64,000 nt of DNA, from NCBI GenBank assembly GCA_022813625.1, contig JAKLMB010000006.1:806001-870000 (forward strand), written 5' to 3'. A program made the position numbers and the translations under genes. A model generated the notes under the pieces. The model had not been told where the DNA came from and did no database searches. It saw only the letters and a list, made by a program, of their open reading frames with translations. The stretch comes from Aaosphaeria pasadenensis. Taxonomy: Eukaryota; Ascomycota; Dothideomycetes; Pleosporales. This document shows positions 43,063 to 54,680 of this stretch, piece after piece (positions within the stretch are counted from its first letter, which is position 1; each line of letters starts with the position of its first letter).

Positions 43063-45047
43063 AGGCGTCCACTCTCTTCTCTTTCGCACTGTTGGTATGT
43101 ATAAATTCTGATCAAACTCTTACTCCCCCGTCTGCCAAACGGGTTTCCTTGTACTTCCATTGCCACCGTCCTGCCAGGCGATTGTTGCCCAAAACTACAA
43201 TGCATGCCTTTCATTACTGCAAACTTAACCATCTCTACCTAGGTCAACCAACCATCCCACTGACCCGCATGGCCGACGAACTCGTACTCCGCGCAAACGA
43301 AATCCATCGCCGCCCTCTCTCCTCCACCGCGGTCCAACTCCATTGAATACAGGTTGTATCTGCTTGTTCCTACCTTGTAGAACTACCTACATCCACCTTC
43401 CTCGAACCTTCATCGAACCTCTGGCGAACAGCTTTGAAACGTTGGGAATACTCTTTTCCTGGCACTGTTCGCTCTTCTTTCTTCCCTTCCTCTCTGTTTC
43501 CTTTTTGTCACACTGTATTTTGATACCCACTCTTTTTTTTATCATACTTAACGCATCAAACGAAGAGATACCCCCACACATGGTTTTCAAAGGAAAGAAC
43601 GGATGGTGGTCTGGATCGGCGTCAAACGGGAACGGTGGGGCGGGAGGCAACTGTCATGTTTGGTGTTTGGTGTATGGGGCGGGTGGTTGGTTTCTCACCA
43701 TCTCTTCTCTTATCACCTGGGTAATAAGTGGTTTGCTAGAAGTGTCTTGTATGATATAAACAATGGAATATCTTTGTAGAAAACTGGTGTGCGGTTTGAG
43801 GGTTGACTTTTGAGGATGTGATTTGTGATGGAGTGAGGACATGATCTTGAAGACGGTGAGACACATGCACTGATATGGTACCGAGTGATGGATCTGGACT
43901 CATTCCTCCTCTTGTATATTGAAATCACTATCCATACCTCATATTCATCAATACACTCAGGATGCCGATGTAAGTCCCAAGATATAAGCTCATACAGCGT
44001 CTCCTCTCTCCCCTCCCACCACAGATCGCCCGCACCGGCCTAACAAGCAACTGACCTTAGGTTCCCTCAACACACACCTCTTTACCCACCCACCCAGATC
44101 GAAAGAACCCAGCCCCGAGCACCTCACAACGAATCACCCTCGCCATGAACTCCAATCAAAACCGCACGTACATATTGAAAACACTGATACATCCACGTAT
44201 ACTTTCCACCCACCTCTCCAGCGAAACCACCCCACAGAACCAACTACACGGCCAGTGACCATCACCATACTCAACTAACCCCCCACCTCACACACACCCA
44301 TCCAACAAGCCAGACAGATAGATTTCTACCTCATATAACAACCCGGCGAAACTCCTCAACCCCAACATAAATCACTGCAATCATGTCCATTACTCTTGTA
44401 TCATCCATATATCATCACCATCACCATACCCGAGTCCGAACCATTCATCCAAACAACCCCCCCTCTTGTAGGAGAAGCACTGCTTGGTCACTGAGGAGAT
44501 GTCGAATAGTATATTATCATTTTTCCATTTCCAATTAACTCCTATCTATCATAAACTCATTTCACTCATTCACTCACCACTCACCACCTGGCCTACTCAC
44601 GAAAAAGGAACTACGAACTCTGTACTCTGCCCCCAGTACTGTACCGTATCGTAGAACCATCGTGTCGAAGTACCATCGTATCGTGTGCAAAAGTGCCCCT
44701 GTGACTAGTGATCCGTGATTCGGTTTTTCAAGGTGCCCATTTCCAGTGATTCAGTGACCCAGTTGTCCTGTTGAGAAAAGCAAAAACGCCGCCAGCCAGC
44801 CGTCTATCGTGAGAAAGGACAAGGAAGGGGATGGGGGAGGGAGTGGGAGAGAAGGGAACCAGAGGGTATGTTGAGGAAAAGGTGATCCGGTCGAAGGATC
44901 CAAAGCCTCATAGCAGAACCAAAGCCAGGATCGACAAAAGGAAGCAGAAACCTATTTAACCCATACGTATCAGCCTCACGTACTTTCGATCGTCCTTCGC
45001 CCCAAACCTTACAAAAAGGCCAGAGCAAGAGCGAAAAGGGGGTATTC
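43063..45047. other. Intergenic 2 kb between convergent genes
   Basis: Lies between the stop of the rightward gene at 43062 and the stop of the leftward RING gene. The left part is the 3' flank; 44.0-44.6 kb is C/A-rich on the plus strand with many ACC/CAC phrases. A 138-codon rightward frame at 43343-43759 has no domain features and was not accepted. Confidence 0.55.
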
Positions 45048-46652
45048 TCAACCACGCTGCTGCTCACCAAACAACCTCTCCGCGACATCCACTTCCTCCG
45101 TGCCGGATGTTGGACGCGATGGCGATGTTGGCGACGGGGGCGGCAGCATCTCCACCGCATCCCTAAACTGCTCCATCATCGACTCGACTCTCTCCCTGTG
45201 CGCGCGGTCAGCGTCAGCGTCGTCGTCGTTGGGTTCCAGCGCCTCGTGGTACGGCGTGCCAGCCCCGCTCCGTTCGTCCTCGAATTCGACATCGTACGCC
45301 GAGTTCGAGCTCGGCCGCATCGGCTCGACCGGGTCGCCCATGGCCGTGTTGATGGGGACTTCCAGCGCCTCGAGGATGTCGAGAGGGCCGTAGAGGTCGA
45401 GTGCGTCGAGCGGCGTGCGGGAGTTGGAGGACGGGAAGTCCCGCGCGCGGCTCTCCTCCAGCAGCTCGATGCGCGAGCGGGAGGTCGCGGCGAGTTCGCG
45501 GATCGCGGCCAGGATGAGGACTTCGACGGAGGTGGCATCTGGGACCGCGGGAGGGGCAGGGGCGGGGGCTGGAGCTGGAGATGGGGGAGATGGGGCTGGG
45601 GGGGCTGCGGTTGCGGTCGCAACGTGGTACTGGTGATTGTGACTATAAAGGTGAATCATGGAGTCCTCTCTCGTCTCTCTCGTGGGGACTGGGATGACGG
45701 GTTCCGGGCTGGGGGTGTTGCGCCGGTATACATACTGCGTGTGCGTCATGTTTGCGCTCGCGGTTGCGCTCGCGCTCGCCGCCGCGTGGTGGAAGCTCTC
45801 GCCGTAGTTGCTGGCGAACCTGGGGCCTCCGACGTAGCCCAGCTGTGCGGGTGTGTAGCCGACTGGAGGCAGCATGCCCCAGCTCATGGTGTTGGCGCCG
45901 CCGGTGCCAGATCCGCCGTTCATGATGCTGGCGAGGACTTCGGAGTCGCGCTCGCGCTCCGTCATGATGGGTGCGCCGAGACGGGCGCGGTCCATGGGGC
46001 AGGTGTTGGCGTTGCTGAGCCCCGAGGTGATCCACTTGATGATGCAGGAGTTGCCGAAGACGTGCTCCTGGCAGCCACGGACGTTGGCGATGCGGATGGG
46101 CATGTGGGATGGGGAGGTCAGGGAGTAGGGCTCGTGGCAGATTGAGCAGCCTTCTGCGAACTCGGCGGTGCTGGCGAAGCCTGGGTTGGTGAGGAGTACG
46201 GGCATCAGGTGGTTGGTTGTCCATGATAGGAGGGCCTGGGCAGTGTCAGGAGCGACTTTTCCTGGACGCTGGACCCGCTCGTGGTGGACATGATGGATTT
46301 GAGGACGAGAAGGGACGGGTCCTGGTGGAGTCACTGGAGGAGAGGTCGGTGGAGAGGTTGGTTGCTGACGAGAACGCGCATCGCTGCGAAGAAAGGCGAG
46401 AGAACGAACGAGAGAGTCAGCGAAGCGGCGCACTCTGGATTGAGTGATTCTGTCTGCTTGCTGCTGGCTTTGCTGCTGCTGTAGCAGCGCTTGTTGTCGT
46501 CGACGCTCTGCAATGCCAGTGAGCTGCGGTGCTTCGTTGGTAGGAGGCATGGCGCTTGACGTCTCGAAAATTGCTGCGTGGGACACAAAAGAGGTTGTTG
46601 GTGTAAGGGCAGAAGTTTGAGGAGTTGGTGTTGGGGTTGTGGGCGTGACCAT
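45048..46652 (-). CDS. RING-type (RING-H2-like) protein, putative E3 ubiquitin ligase
   Basis: A single exon of 1605 nt, 534 residues, from the ATG ending at 46652 (MVTPTTPTPTPQTS). The frame is open upstream, but that part lies in the leader and lacks an ATG. Residues 1-165 are disordered, with a glutamine-rich patch (LLQQQQSQQQ) and a Pro/Ser stretch. At about 167-220 a zinc-binding pattern is visible: CSIC, then a long loop, GCQEHVFGNSCIIKW, and NTCPMDR. This gives Cys-x2-Cys, Cys-x2-His, Cys and a final Cys-Pro-x-Asp, a RING-H2-like order in which the last ligand is Asp, as in RBX1. The remainder is disordered and Ala/Pro-rich, with acidic stretches near the C-terminus. By family it would recruit an E2 enzyme; the substrate is unknown. 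Confidence 0.85.
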   Translation of the reverse strand: MVTPTTPTPTPQTSALTPTTSFVSHAAIFETSSAMPPTNEAPQLTGIAERRRQQALLQQQQSQQQADRITQSRVRRFADSLVRSLAFLRSDARSRQQPTSPPTSPPVTPPGPVPSRPQIHHVHHERVQRPGKVAPDTAQALLSWTTNHLMPVLLTNPGFASTAEFAEGCSICHEPYSLTSPSHMPIRIANVRGCQEHVFGNSCIIKWITSGLSNANTCPMDRARLGAPIMTERERDSEVLASIMNGGSGTGGANTMSWGMLPPVGYTPAQLGYVGGPRFASNYGESFHHAAASASATASANMTHTQYVYRRNTPSPEPVIPVPTRETREDSMIHLYSHNHQYHVATATAAPPAPSPPSPAPAPAPAPPAVPDATSVEVLILAAIRELAATSRSRIELLEESRARDFPSSNSRTPLDALDLYGPLDILEALEVPINTAMGDPVEPMRPSSNSAYDVEFEDERSGAGTPYHEALEPNDDDADADRAHRERVESMMEQFRDAVEMLPPPSPTSPSRPTSGTEEVDVAERLFGEQQRG

Positions 46653-47053
46653 GGTGGTGAGTTTAGTTGTTCGGTTAGAGGTGAAAGTTTTACCTTCACT
46701 GCGGTTCGATCGCAAGTGGGTAGAGTGAAGGAAAAGTCTGCCCAAGCTTTTCGGTCAGGAATGAGAGTGAAGGTAGCGTGAGATAAATTCGACTGATGTG
46801 ATAAGAGGCTTAGGCTCCTGCACAGTTGCACGAACACCTTTGTTTGCAGACAAACTACGAGGCGCGTAGCTTGATAACAATCTCTTTCACCCACAAACAG
46901 TGCTGCAGTCAAAGGGAACAGGGGAGAGAACGCATCCTGTAGACTACAGCAGAGGAATAAAGACGTTGTTATCCTTGTTATAAAGAAAGCTATGTACAGA
47001 GAAAGAAGATGCGCACCAGTTGGCGCATATCAGGTTGCAGCCTACACAAACCT
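46653..47053. other. Leader and promoter of the RING gene
   Basis: About 400 bases up to the stop of the esterase gene, which is also leftward. No feature stands out. Confidence 0.5.
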
Positions 47054-48182
47054 TCACGCAGAGTTCAAGTATTCGACGACCGAGAAGGCGGTAGCATTAT
47101 GCACGGGGAACGTAGGGTGAAGATTGTTGAGCCAGAAGTATTCGTTGACGGCATAGTCGCAGCTTGGATCTTTCGTGTACCAAGTCGGTGCACCACTGAC
47201 ACAAACATAAATATTAGTGATGTAATTCTTTGCAAGCGAAAGGGGGGAAATAGTCGGGAGAAAGGTGAGAGGCCTTACTTTTGATATGCCTTGCAGTAAC
47301 CGGTCACATTCTTCAAGCCTTCGGTCTGCTCGAATGCGTTGACATCTTCGATGATATCAGAATACACTTTATGCGTGTCGTGTACAAACGTCTTGACGCC
47401 CGCGTGCTTCAAGGCCAATCCACCCGCCAGCTTCTTGACCCTCTCGTTCCAATCTAGGATGACCTTGCCTTCGCCCTCGACGGCATCAGGGCCGTTTTCC
47501 AACGTCAATGGTGCGAGATTGACCGGCGGGACAGTCAAAAACAGGAAGTTCCTCGCGCCAGTGTCGTAGATCTTCTCGATCAGGCTATCATACTCCAGAA
47601 AGATGAGATCGTACAAAGTGGCATTGTTCAGCCACCAAGAATTGCCGACGTCGTTGATGCCAATCCAGAATGCGAAGAGCGAGTCTGACGCTTCCCATGG
47701 TACAGAAGATGGGTTGGCACCGTACTTGGGGAGGTAGAGCTTCTCGACTTGGTCCTTCAAGGAGAGAACAGTCGGAGCGTAAGGGGTGACGAGAGCAGAG
47801 TCGACGGTCGCGCCACCGTAGGCAACGTTGTAGGTCAGGAGGGTAGAAGCGTTATATTGCTGGGTCAAGAATCCGACCCAGTTGGGGCCATTGGCAGAGG
47901 TCCATCCGGGGTATGGCGGATTCCCCAAGGGGTTACCCGGGGAGGGCTGGGTTCCATTTACATCGAATCCAGTCTGAGTATAGGAGTCACCACTAGATAG
48001 AGATGGGGAATCAGACATGGCCTGGCCTAAAATGGGAACTTGAGATGGAATTGGAGGTAGGAGACTCACAAGACAAATAGATTCTTCACATTCTTCCAGC
48101 CAGACCACGACGAGGTATTGCTGAATGGGGCAGCAAGCGCAGTGGCTGCTAAGGGGACTGAGAGGGCGATTGATTGCTTCAT
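47054..48182 (-). CDS. Secreted SGNH/GDSL esterase, CE16-like acetylesterase
   Basis: Exons 48070-48182, 47279-47992 and 47054-47195 give 969 nt, 322 residues, with introns of 77 and 83 nt; the second junction splits an Asn codon (AA/T). The N-terminus MKQSIALSVPLAATALAAP is a clean signal peptide, so the product is probably secreted. The SGNH blocks are present: block I FGDSYTQTG with nucleophile Ser41, a Gly in block II (NVAYGGATV), block III GINDVG with Asn, and the C-terminal WLNNLHPTFP with His302. This layout and the WLNNLHPT ending fit carbohydrate-esterase family 16, which removes acetyl groups from plant-polysaccharide oligomers. The residue three before the His is Asn rather than the Asp of many SGNH enzymes. 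Several N-glycosylation sites (for example NAS, NAT, NVT) are visible. The TACGGAGTA motif sits 7 nt upstream of the ATG. Confidence 0.92.
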
Positions 48183-50718
48183 GATGAGTACGGAGTAAAC
48201 GAAAAGTGCCAGACAACAAGAAACGAAAGCAACGCAGCGGACCATGGACAATGGAGAAGACATTGTGATTAAATAGATAATTATGGGATGTCGTTGTCCC
48301 CCGACGTGATATCCGGGATTGCGGGAGGAGTAGACGATAGACGACGGTTGAACCAGGTAGATTAGATTGAAATTGATTGACCTACCTGACCTACTATGTG
48401 TAGTATGTGCATATGCCAAGGGGGTTCCGATGGCAGCGCTATAAAGAAACGTCGCGAAATGCTTCTAGAACGAAAGTGGAAGTTTTTCCATGGCATGAGG
48501 CAAGTGTCTGCCCTGTATGATCGACGTTGGTTGCGGGGATGAGCACGAAATCTGTGGTGGCTTGCATGGTTTGCATGGTGAAATGATCCCGTTCCGTGTC
48601 AGGATAGGGATCGCGTAGATTTCTCTATAGTGACGACGATGGGAGACGGAAGAAATTTGGACGATGCCACTTGTTAGTTAGTAGTGGTCTTAGGTCATTT
48701 CTTTTTGTATTTCATCTTGAGCATAAAAGAGGTGGCTAGATGGGGTTGTATGCAATCTTTATGCATGATGGATGATGGATGGAGGTTGATGTCAGAACGT
48801 CAGATGGCCATTCACTCCAGTTCCCAAGTTTGCTTTCCCTTGTCAACCCGTCTTGGCAACGGCACCTGACTGACCACTGTACCAGCACAACGCAACTCAA
48901 TGGCAGACTACGAGGTAGGAACTAGGAGGTAGTGGATGGTAGTAGGTATCTAGGAAAATGATTATTTGGGGGGATGCTGGTCTACTTGGTCATTTTTCTT
49001 GAACCTGTTTTTCTAGGATCAGGTACGATGTACACGTACCTAGGTAAGTACTCGTACTAGATGTTAGGTTCTTACTGTCTTAACGCCGGTGGAGATCGGG
49101 CACGGGAGCTAGATGGGAGCCGACGGGCGAATAATTGATGGTGAAATGGACAGAAACATGTGATATGTCGAGGTATCTACTGTGTAAGTAATCATCAGAT
49201 AGATATCGGCCTCGGTGGTCTACTGTGTAGTAATAACCCATTTTCAAAAGTTGGTTCGGAATGCTCGGAACAGCGTCCTCGTGGCTTTTCTATGTACCTG
49301 AGCGCACTTCGGGTGTCACGTCGGATGCCCGAAAAGGCGAATTACGGAATGATTAATTCTCTCTCTTTCTCCTCTGGCAATTGCGAGGCATTACTATTCT
49401 TTGGAGGAGAGAAGCACCGGCTGGCGAATGGACACAGGTGGAAGAGAAGGGAAGTGGAAACATTACCCGTCGCCAGTTAACACGAGACAAGAGCACACCA
49501 ATTGTGGAACGGACCGATCACCTAATCCTTTGGAAGGCCACAACAGAGAATAATAATCATAATCATCATCCATCATCATCAACATAACCATTAACATGAC
49601 CAGAAGAAGACTGGATTGTTTTGTGCTGTGCCTGTGTTGGATGGATGCATGCCCTGTCTCATCTTGTCTTGCCTGGTCTTGTCTCGAGAAGGATCTGCTC
49701 ACTTCAATAGGCAACAATAATCATAATCATCGTCACAATCATCATTATAGTTGCCCATAAAATTAACGAAGGTTATCTTTCTCTTCCGCCTTCACACGGG
49801 GTCTTGACTGTCTGACGAGATCCGGACGAACAAGAGGTCAAGCTCTGCCGCATCCGTCAATCTCCCGAGCGCCCGTTCCTGTCGTACCTATCGTACCTCG
49901 CCGTATAACTTCGCACCAAATCGCATCCCATCGCATTCTTGAATCGAATCGAATCGAATCGGCCGAACATCCACCTACTAGAGAACTTGTTTATTGCTTT
50001 TGAATTGCTTTTAATGCTTTTATCGTTGGTCTTGTCCTGTCCACTCCTCCCCACTTGACTACACTCCATCAGCCTATCTGCCCGCCCACCTGCCATCATC
50101 GTCGTCAATTGTGGATTTACGCCCAGATAACCCCCTCAGTCTATTTGTCTTGGTATGCTAGATAAACCTATCCTATCCTACACACGGTTGGTGCAAAGGG
50201 AAGAGAAAAAAGAAACAAACATCTCCGACAAGTGGTTGACGTGGTCGTGAAACAAAACGTGGGGCCTTTGCCTTGCTTGGGACACAGGACACGGCATTCC
50301 GGTCAGGCCAACAACCTTTTGGCTTTTGGCAGAGACAAGAACCCAAGCAATTATCCATCATTATTACCTTACCTACTTGATACGTACGAGAGTATTACCA
50401 CAATTCGCCCAATAGTACTCTCAGCCTCCATCCATACACATACACATCCATACACCTACACGCATAGTCCCTACGCATACGCTCTTACACACAACCATAT
50501 AATTCCCTACGCATCCTCGCACAAGCGGTCCATCTGTAGTCGCTCCCGATCTGCAGGCACCACCCAAACCTGTGACGTCCGCGCCCACCCTCTCCCTCCC
50601 CCTCCTACGAGTAAGACGGTCTAGGAGGAAACCCGACGCGCTCCGAATCGATCTCGCCGGGTGGCAATAACACCTCAGGGAATTCCCATCGACATCCGTC
50701 GTCGCCGCCGCCGCCATA
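48183..50718. other. Intergenic 2.5 kb between divergent esterase and OSH3 genes
   Basis: Holds the promoter of the leftward esterase gene and a long leader region for OSH3. The last 300 bases are CT/CA-rich on the plus strand, typical of a fungal leader. Simple repeats lie at 49552-49567, 49711-49726 and 49941-49960. No gene seen. Confidence 0.55.
49941..49960. repeat. GAATC x4 pentamer repeat
   Basis: Four exact GAATC units in tandem, upstream of OSH3. No function is implied. Confidence 0.9.
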
Positions 50719-53700
50719 ATGGCGGGAATGGAGCAGCTCGAGGTCCACAGCAAGGCAGGCTTCCCCGCGACCCTCCCACCTCCATACCACCTCCCACTGA
50801 TCCAAACAAACAGTCCTACCTTGTCCGCTGGGTGAATGTGCCTGCTGGGCACACCATATCCTGGAGCGTTCAGCCTCACAAGAAATCCATCAACTTTGGC
50901 ATCTTCAAGCACCCCGGTGCCTCCTCCTCCGCCGCCACACCCAATGTCCAATCCCAACTCTTTGAAGGAGGTCCCGCCACACCATCCCTCGAGGTTCCCA
51001 ACACACGTAGCCGCGGCTTGTCAACCTCGCGCAACGATCGAACCGTCGTCTTCGAGAAACTGTCAGCAATTGGGCTGAAACAGGTACAATGGACAGGGAA
51101 ATGCGAGGCGGAGAAGGTGTCCTTGGGCACGTACGATGTACCGGACGGCGGGGGTGGTATGTACGGGCTGGTCTTTGACAACACCTTCTCCAAGACGGTT
51201 TCGAAGACGGTCACCTTCGTACTCATGACATATCCCACCAATGCCCCGCCAAAGACAGGTCACCACATGCATTACGCGCAGACAATGGCTGGTGCGAGCT
51301 CCACGAGCTTAGGCAAAGGAAGTCCTTCCATTGGGCCCATCGCAGATTCGTCGGAATCCTTGCCTAGAGATCTACTGGGAGCAAAGGCAGCAATCGCCGA
51401 ACGACCAAAATCGTCCCATGGAACACTTGACCCTGCCCCTTCGTCCAATTCCTCCTTTCTCACCGGAGTGTTACAGAAGAAGAGGCGGAAGAGAAATCAA
51501 GGTTTCGCGAGGCGATTCTTCTCCCTAGATTTCACGTCATCTACACTATCCTACTATCGCAACGACCATTCATCGGCGCTACGGGGAGCGATCCCGCTTT
51601 CTCTGGCAGCCGTGGGAGCAAATGAAAAGACAAGAGAGATATCGGTCGATTCGGGAGCGGAGGTATGGCATTTGAGGGCGAACAACGCAAAGGATTTCAC
51701 CATGTGGAAAGATGCACTCGAACGCGCCTCCCGTTCCGCAGGAATCGCGTCTCCTACTCTACAAACGAAAGATCTCTCCTTGGGTCGGTTACCACAGGTC
51801 TTGAATGAGGCAGAAGAACGAGAATGGGCACGTGTAGAATCTCTGGTGGGAAGGATCGCCGGCACGAGAGATGCCGTACGAAGGCTTGCGCAAGACACAG
51901 ATCCAAAATACTCTTCAGGTACGGTAGGCCAATCTACGACCGGTCTGGGCATAAGCAAGTTACACGACGCGTTCTCCCCCAGTCCCTCGGAGTCGGAAAA
52001 CAACGAATACTTCCCAGATGATAGGAGCTCCGACAAGAAGCCATCGTCATTCTGGAAGCGCAAAGCAAGCAGCTCGGGCAGCCAGAGTCCATCTGGCCTG
52101 TTCAGAAGAAGCGTCTCCGCACAAGTGGCGGTTGGTTCTCCGTCACACGCACCTCCCGTTCCTCCTATCCCCTCGAACCTAGCAACAGTGCCCGCGAATG
52201 GTACCCTCGCTGTACCTAAACGAAATGACCGGTCTGCCGCGCACGAACCTCAGGAAGAGGGCATGCATGACCACTGCATGTCATTGCTCCGCGATCTGGA
52301 TAGCGTTGTCACGGACTTCACCATTCTGATAGCAGAAAGTCGGTTGAGGCGAACACCGGCGCCCATGTCAGCCGTCTCACGACGCAGCATGGAGTCGGAT
52401 GGTTCCGACGAGTTCTTTGATGCTTACGACGGTGGCGCGGGCAAGTCTCAGATTCTCACGATAAGACGTGATAGCGAAGACGACGAGCACGAACCTGAAC
52501 ACGCCCACGACGATGTCTCAGATGGGGAGTCCGAGTCTTCGAGCGAGGCAGGGGGCGTGGGCACTTTCGACCGCGAACGTTTCTCCATGGACGTCAGACC
52601 CTCGATCTACCCGACGAAGCCAAAGTCCCTCACTCCTCTACCTCTCCAGCCTGTGAACCGCCGCAAAACAGTCGCCCCTCCGAAAGGCCAGCCTCCCTCA
52701 CTCATCGCTTTCCTTCGCAAGAATGTCGGCAAGGATCTCTCTACCATTGCTATGCCCGTGACAGCCAACGAACCTACTTCCGCCCTCCAACGACTTGCAG
52801 AACAGCTCGAATACACCGAACTCCTCGACCAAGCCGCGAACGTCAGCGCCGAAACAGGCGAGCGACTTGTCTACATCGCCGCATTCGCGATCTCCGCCTT
52901 CAGCAACGCCCGCGTCAAGGAGCGAGCCATCCGCAAACCCTTCAACCCCATGCTCGGCGAGACATTCGAGCTGGTCCGCGAAGACAAGGGCTTCCGCTTC
53001 ATCGCCGAGAAGGTAGTCCACCGCCCCGTGCGCATGGCCTGCCAGGCCGAATCCCAGCACTGGACCTTCATCCAATCCCCCACGCCCGTCCAGAAATTCT
53101 GGGGCAAGAGCGCCGAACTCAACACGGACGGCCGCGTCCGCGTCTTCTTCCACGCCTCAGGCGAGCACTACTCGTGGACAATCGCCACCTCCTTCCTCCG
53201 CAACGTCATCGCCGGCGAGAAGTACATCGAACCCGTCGGCACCATGACCATCATGTCCGAGAACACAGGCGCCAAAGCCGTCTGCACCTTCAAAGCAGGC
53301 GGTATGTTCGCAGGCCGCAGCGAAGACGTCTCCGTGCAAGTCTTCGACGAGACGGGCTCCATCCTCCCCATGGGCCTCGTCGGCAAGTGGACCACCGCCC
53401 TCGACCTCACCTCCAACGGCCAACCCGCGGGGAAAACCGTCTGGACCGCCGGCTCCCTCGTCGACAAGCCGGCCCAGCACTTCGGCTTCACGTCGTACGC
53501 CGCCGCGCTCAACCAGATCACCGCCATCGAGCAGGGCCACATCCCGCCGACCGACACGCGCCTGCGGCCCGACCAGCGCGCCTACGAGGACGGCGACAAC
53601 GACCGCGCGGAAGCGCTGAAAGCGAAACTGGAAGAGCGCCAGCGGGCGCGGAGGAAGGTCATGGAGGACCACGGCCAGGAGTGGAGTCCCAGGTGGTTCG

Positions 53701-53834
53701 CCAAGGTCAGCGAGGAGGACGCCATCGCGCTGGGCGGCGAGGAGGTGTGGCGGCTCAAGGGCGGGAAGGAGGGTTACTGGGAGTGTAGGGAGGAGGGGAG
53801 GTGGGAGGGCGTCACGGAGGTTTTTGAGACGTGA
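50719..53834 (+). CDS. osh3: Oxysterol-binding-protein homologue Osh3 (GOLD-PH-FFAT-ORD)
   Basis: Exon 50719-50754 joins 50814-53834 across a 59-nt intron with a GC donor (AAG/gcaggc) and a normal acceptor (aaacag). The product is 1018 residues and begins MAGMEQLEVHSKSYLVRWV, which matches the N-terminus of Osh3-type proteins. Without this splice no ATG leads into the long frame. Domains: GOLD-like segment (about 13-155), PH domain (about 228-320, FLTGVLQKKRRKR...MWKDALERA), FFAT-like motif DEFFDAYD at 544-551 for binding ER VAP proteins, and ORD lipid-transfer domain (about 638-1000). In the ORD KPFNPMLGETFEL is intact (about 721-733), but the EQVSHHPP fingerprint reads EKVVHRPVR. Osh proteins move lipids, including PI4P, at ER-plasma membrane contacts, and the architecture fits this. 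The GC content rises in the ORD half. RTF1 converges from the right. Confidence 0.93.
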
Positions 53835-54680
53835 GTGTGTGAGTGATTCGTTGGGGTTTTTGGGGCTTATGGGGGAGGGGAGATGGGAGTGGGAGTGGGA
53901 GGAGTATAGATAGACAGATAGATGGACGTTTTTGATGTGGGGATATCATCGACCGCGGCCTCGGCCTCGGCCTCAAAATGATCACTTTTTCATTCATTGG
54001 TTTTGGTTCTCTTCGTGGCATTGTTGTTTGGGTGACAGAGTGATGGTATTTGACCTATGTTTCTCAGCTCAGAAATGGAAGACGTTGCTCCATTACATGT
54101 CGTCAAATCCATCGGTTCGTTCGGAACATGTTCACGGTGGGAAAAAGAGCAAGAAGAGATGGAGGAAATGGATGAGGTGAAGCACAAGGCATTTGAAAGA
54201 TTTGTAGAACAAGTACGAGCAATTGAACGGTAAGCATACACACACACAAGCGGACAAGTCCAAGTGAACAAATGGGGTATCTTATATTATTATTTTTTGG
54301 TATGATTTTTACGTCAATGGGGAAATTGAACATGGTCATGACTTTCTTTCTTTGTAGGTAATCTGGATGGACAACCTGCCGCGAACAAAACCAAAACCGA
54401 AACCATTCACCGGAAATATGATGAATACGAAAAGTTTGCCTTGATGATTCCATGATAAAAGAAGACCTGGCATTGCGAACCAGACGGGGCCAGATAATGA
54501 TAATTGCCATAAATATGTAAATCGAATGCCATCCCGACTCCTTGCTATGCAAACTTCCAAAAATACAAGCGATCAGGACTGCTGGTTCTCTCTGCAGCGG
54601 TCTGATGCAACCACACCGAAGCATGGTATTGGTCCCTTTTGTTCACCCTCCATTGAACCGTCGTCGTGGAATGATGTCAA
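53835..54680. other. Convergent 3' flanks of OSH3 and RTF1
   Basis: About 850 bases between facing stop codons. They contain the facing 3' UTRs and a short CCTCGG x3 repeat near 53955. No gene is seen. Confidence 0.6.

Noticed and set aside
45198..46145. 315-codon rightward frame opposite the RING gene
   Set aside because: Arg/Gly/Val/Trp composition is typical of GC-rich antisense shadows; the other strand carries the zinc-binding pattern.
50661..50718. OSH3 start at a GTG upstream of the ATG
   Set aside because: The arginine-rich extension it would add does not resemble Osh3 N-termini, and the spliced ATG start does.
53174..53788. 204-codon frame within the OSH3 ORD
   Set aside because: An out-of-frame reading of the conserved lipid-transfer domain, dominated by Arg/His/Pro.
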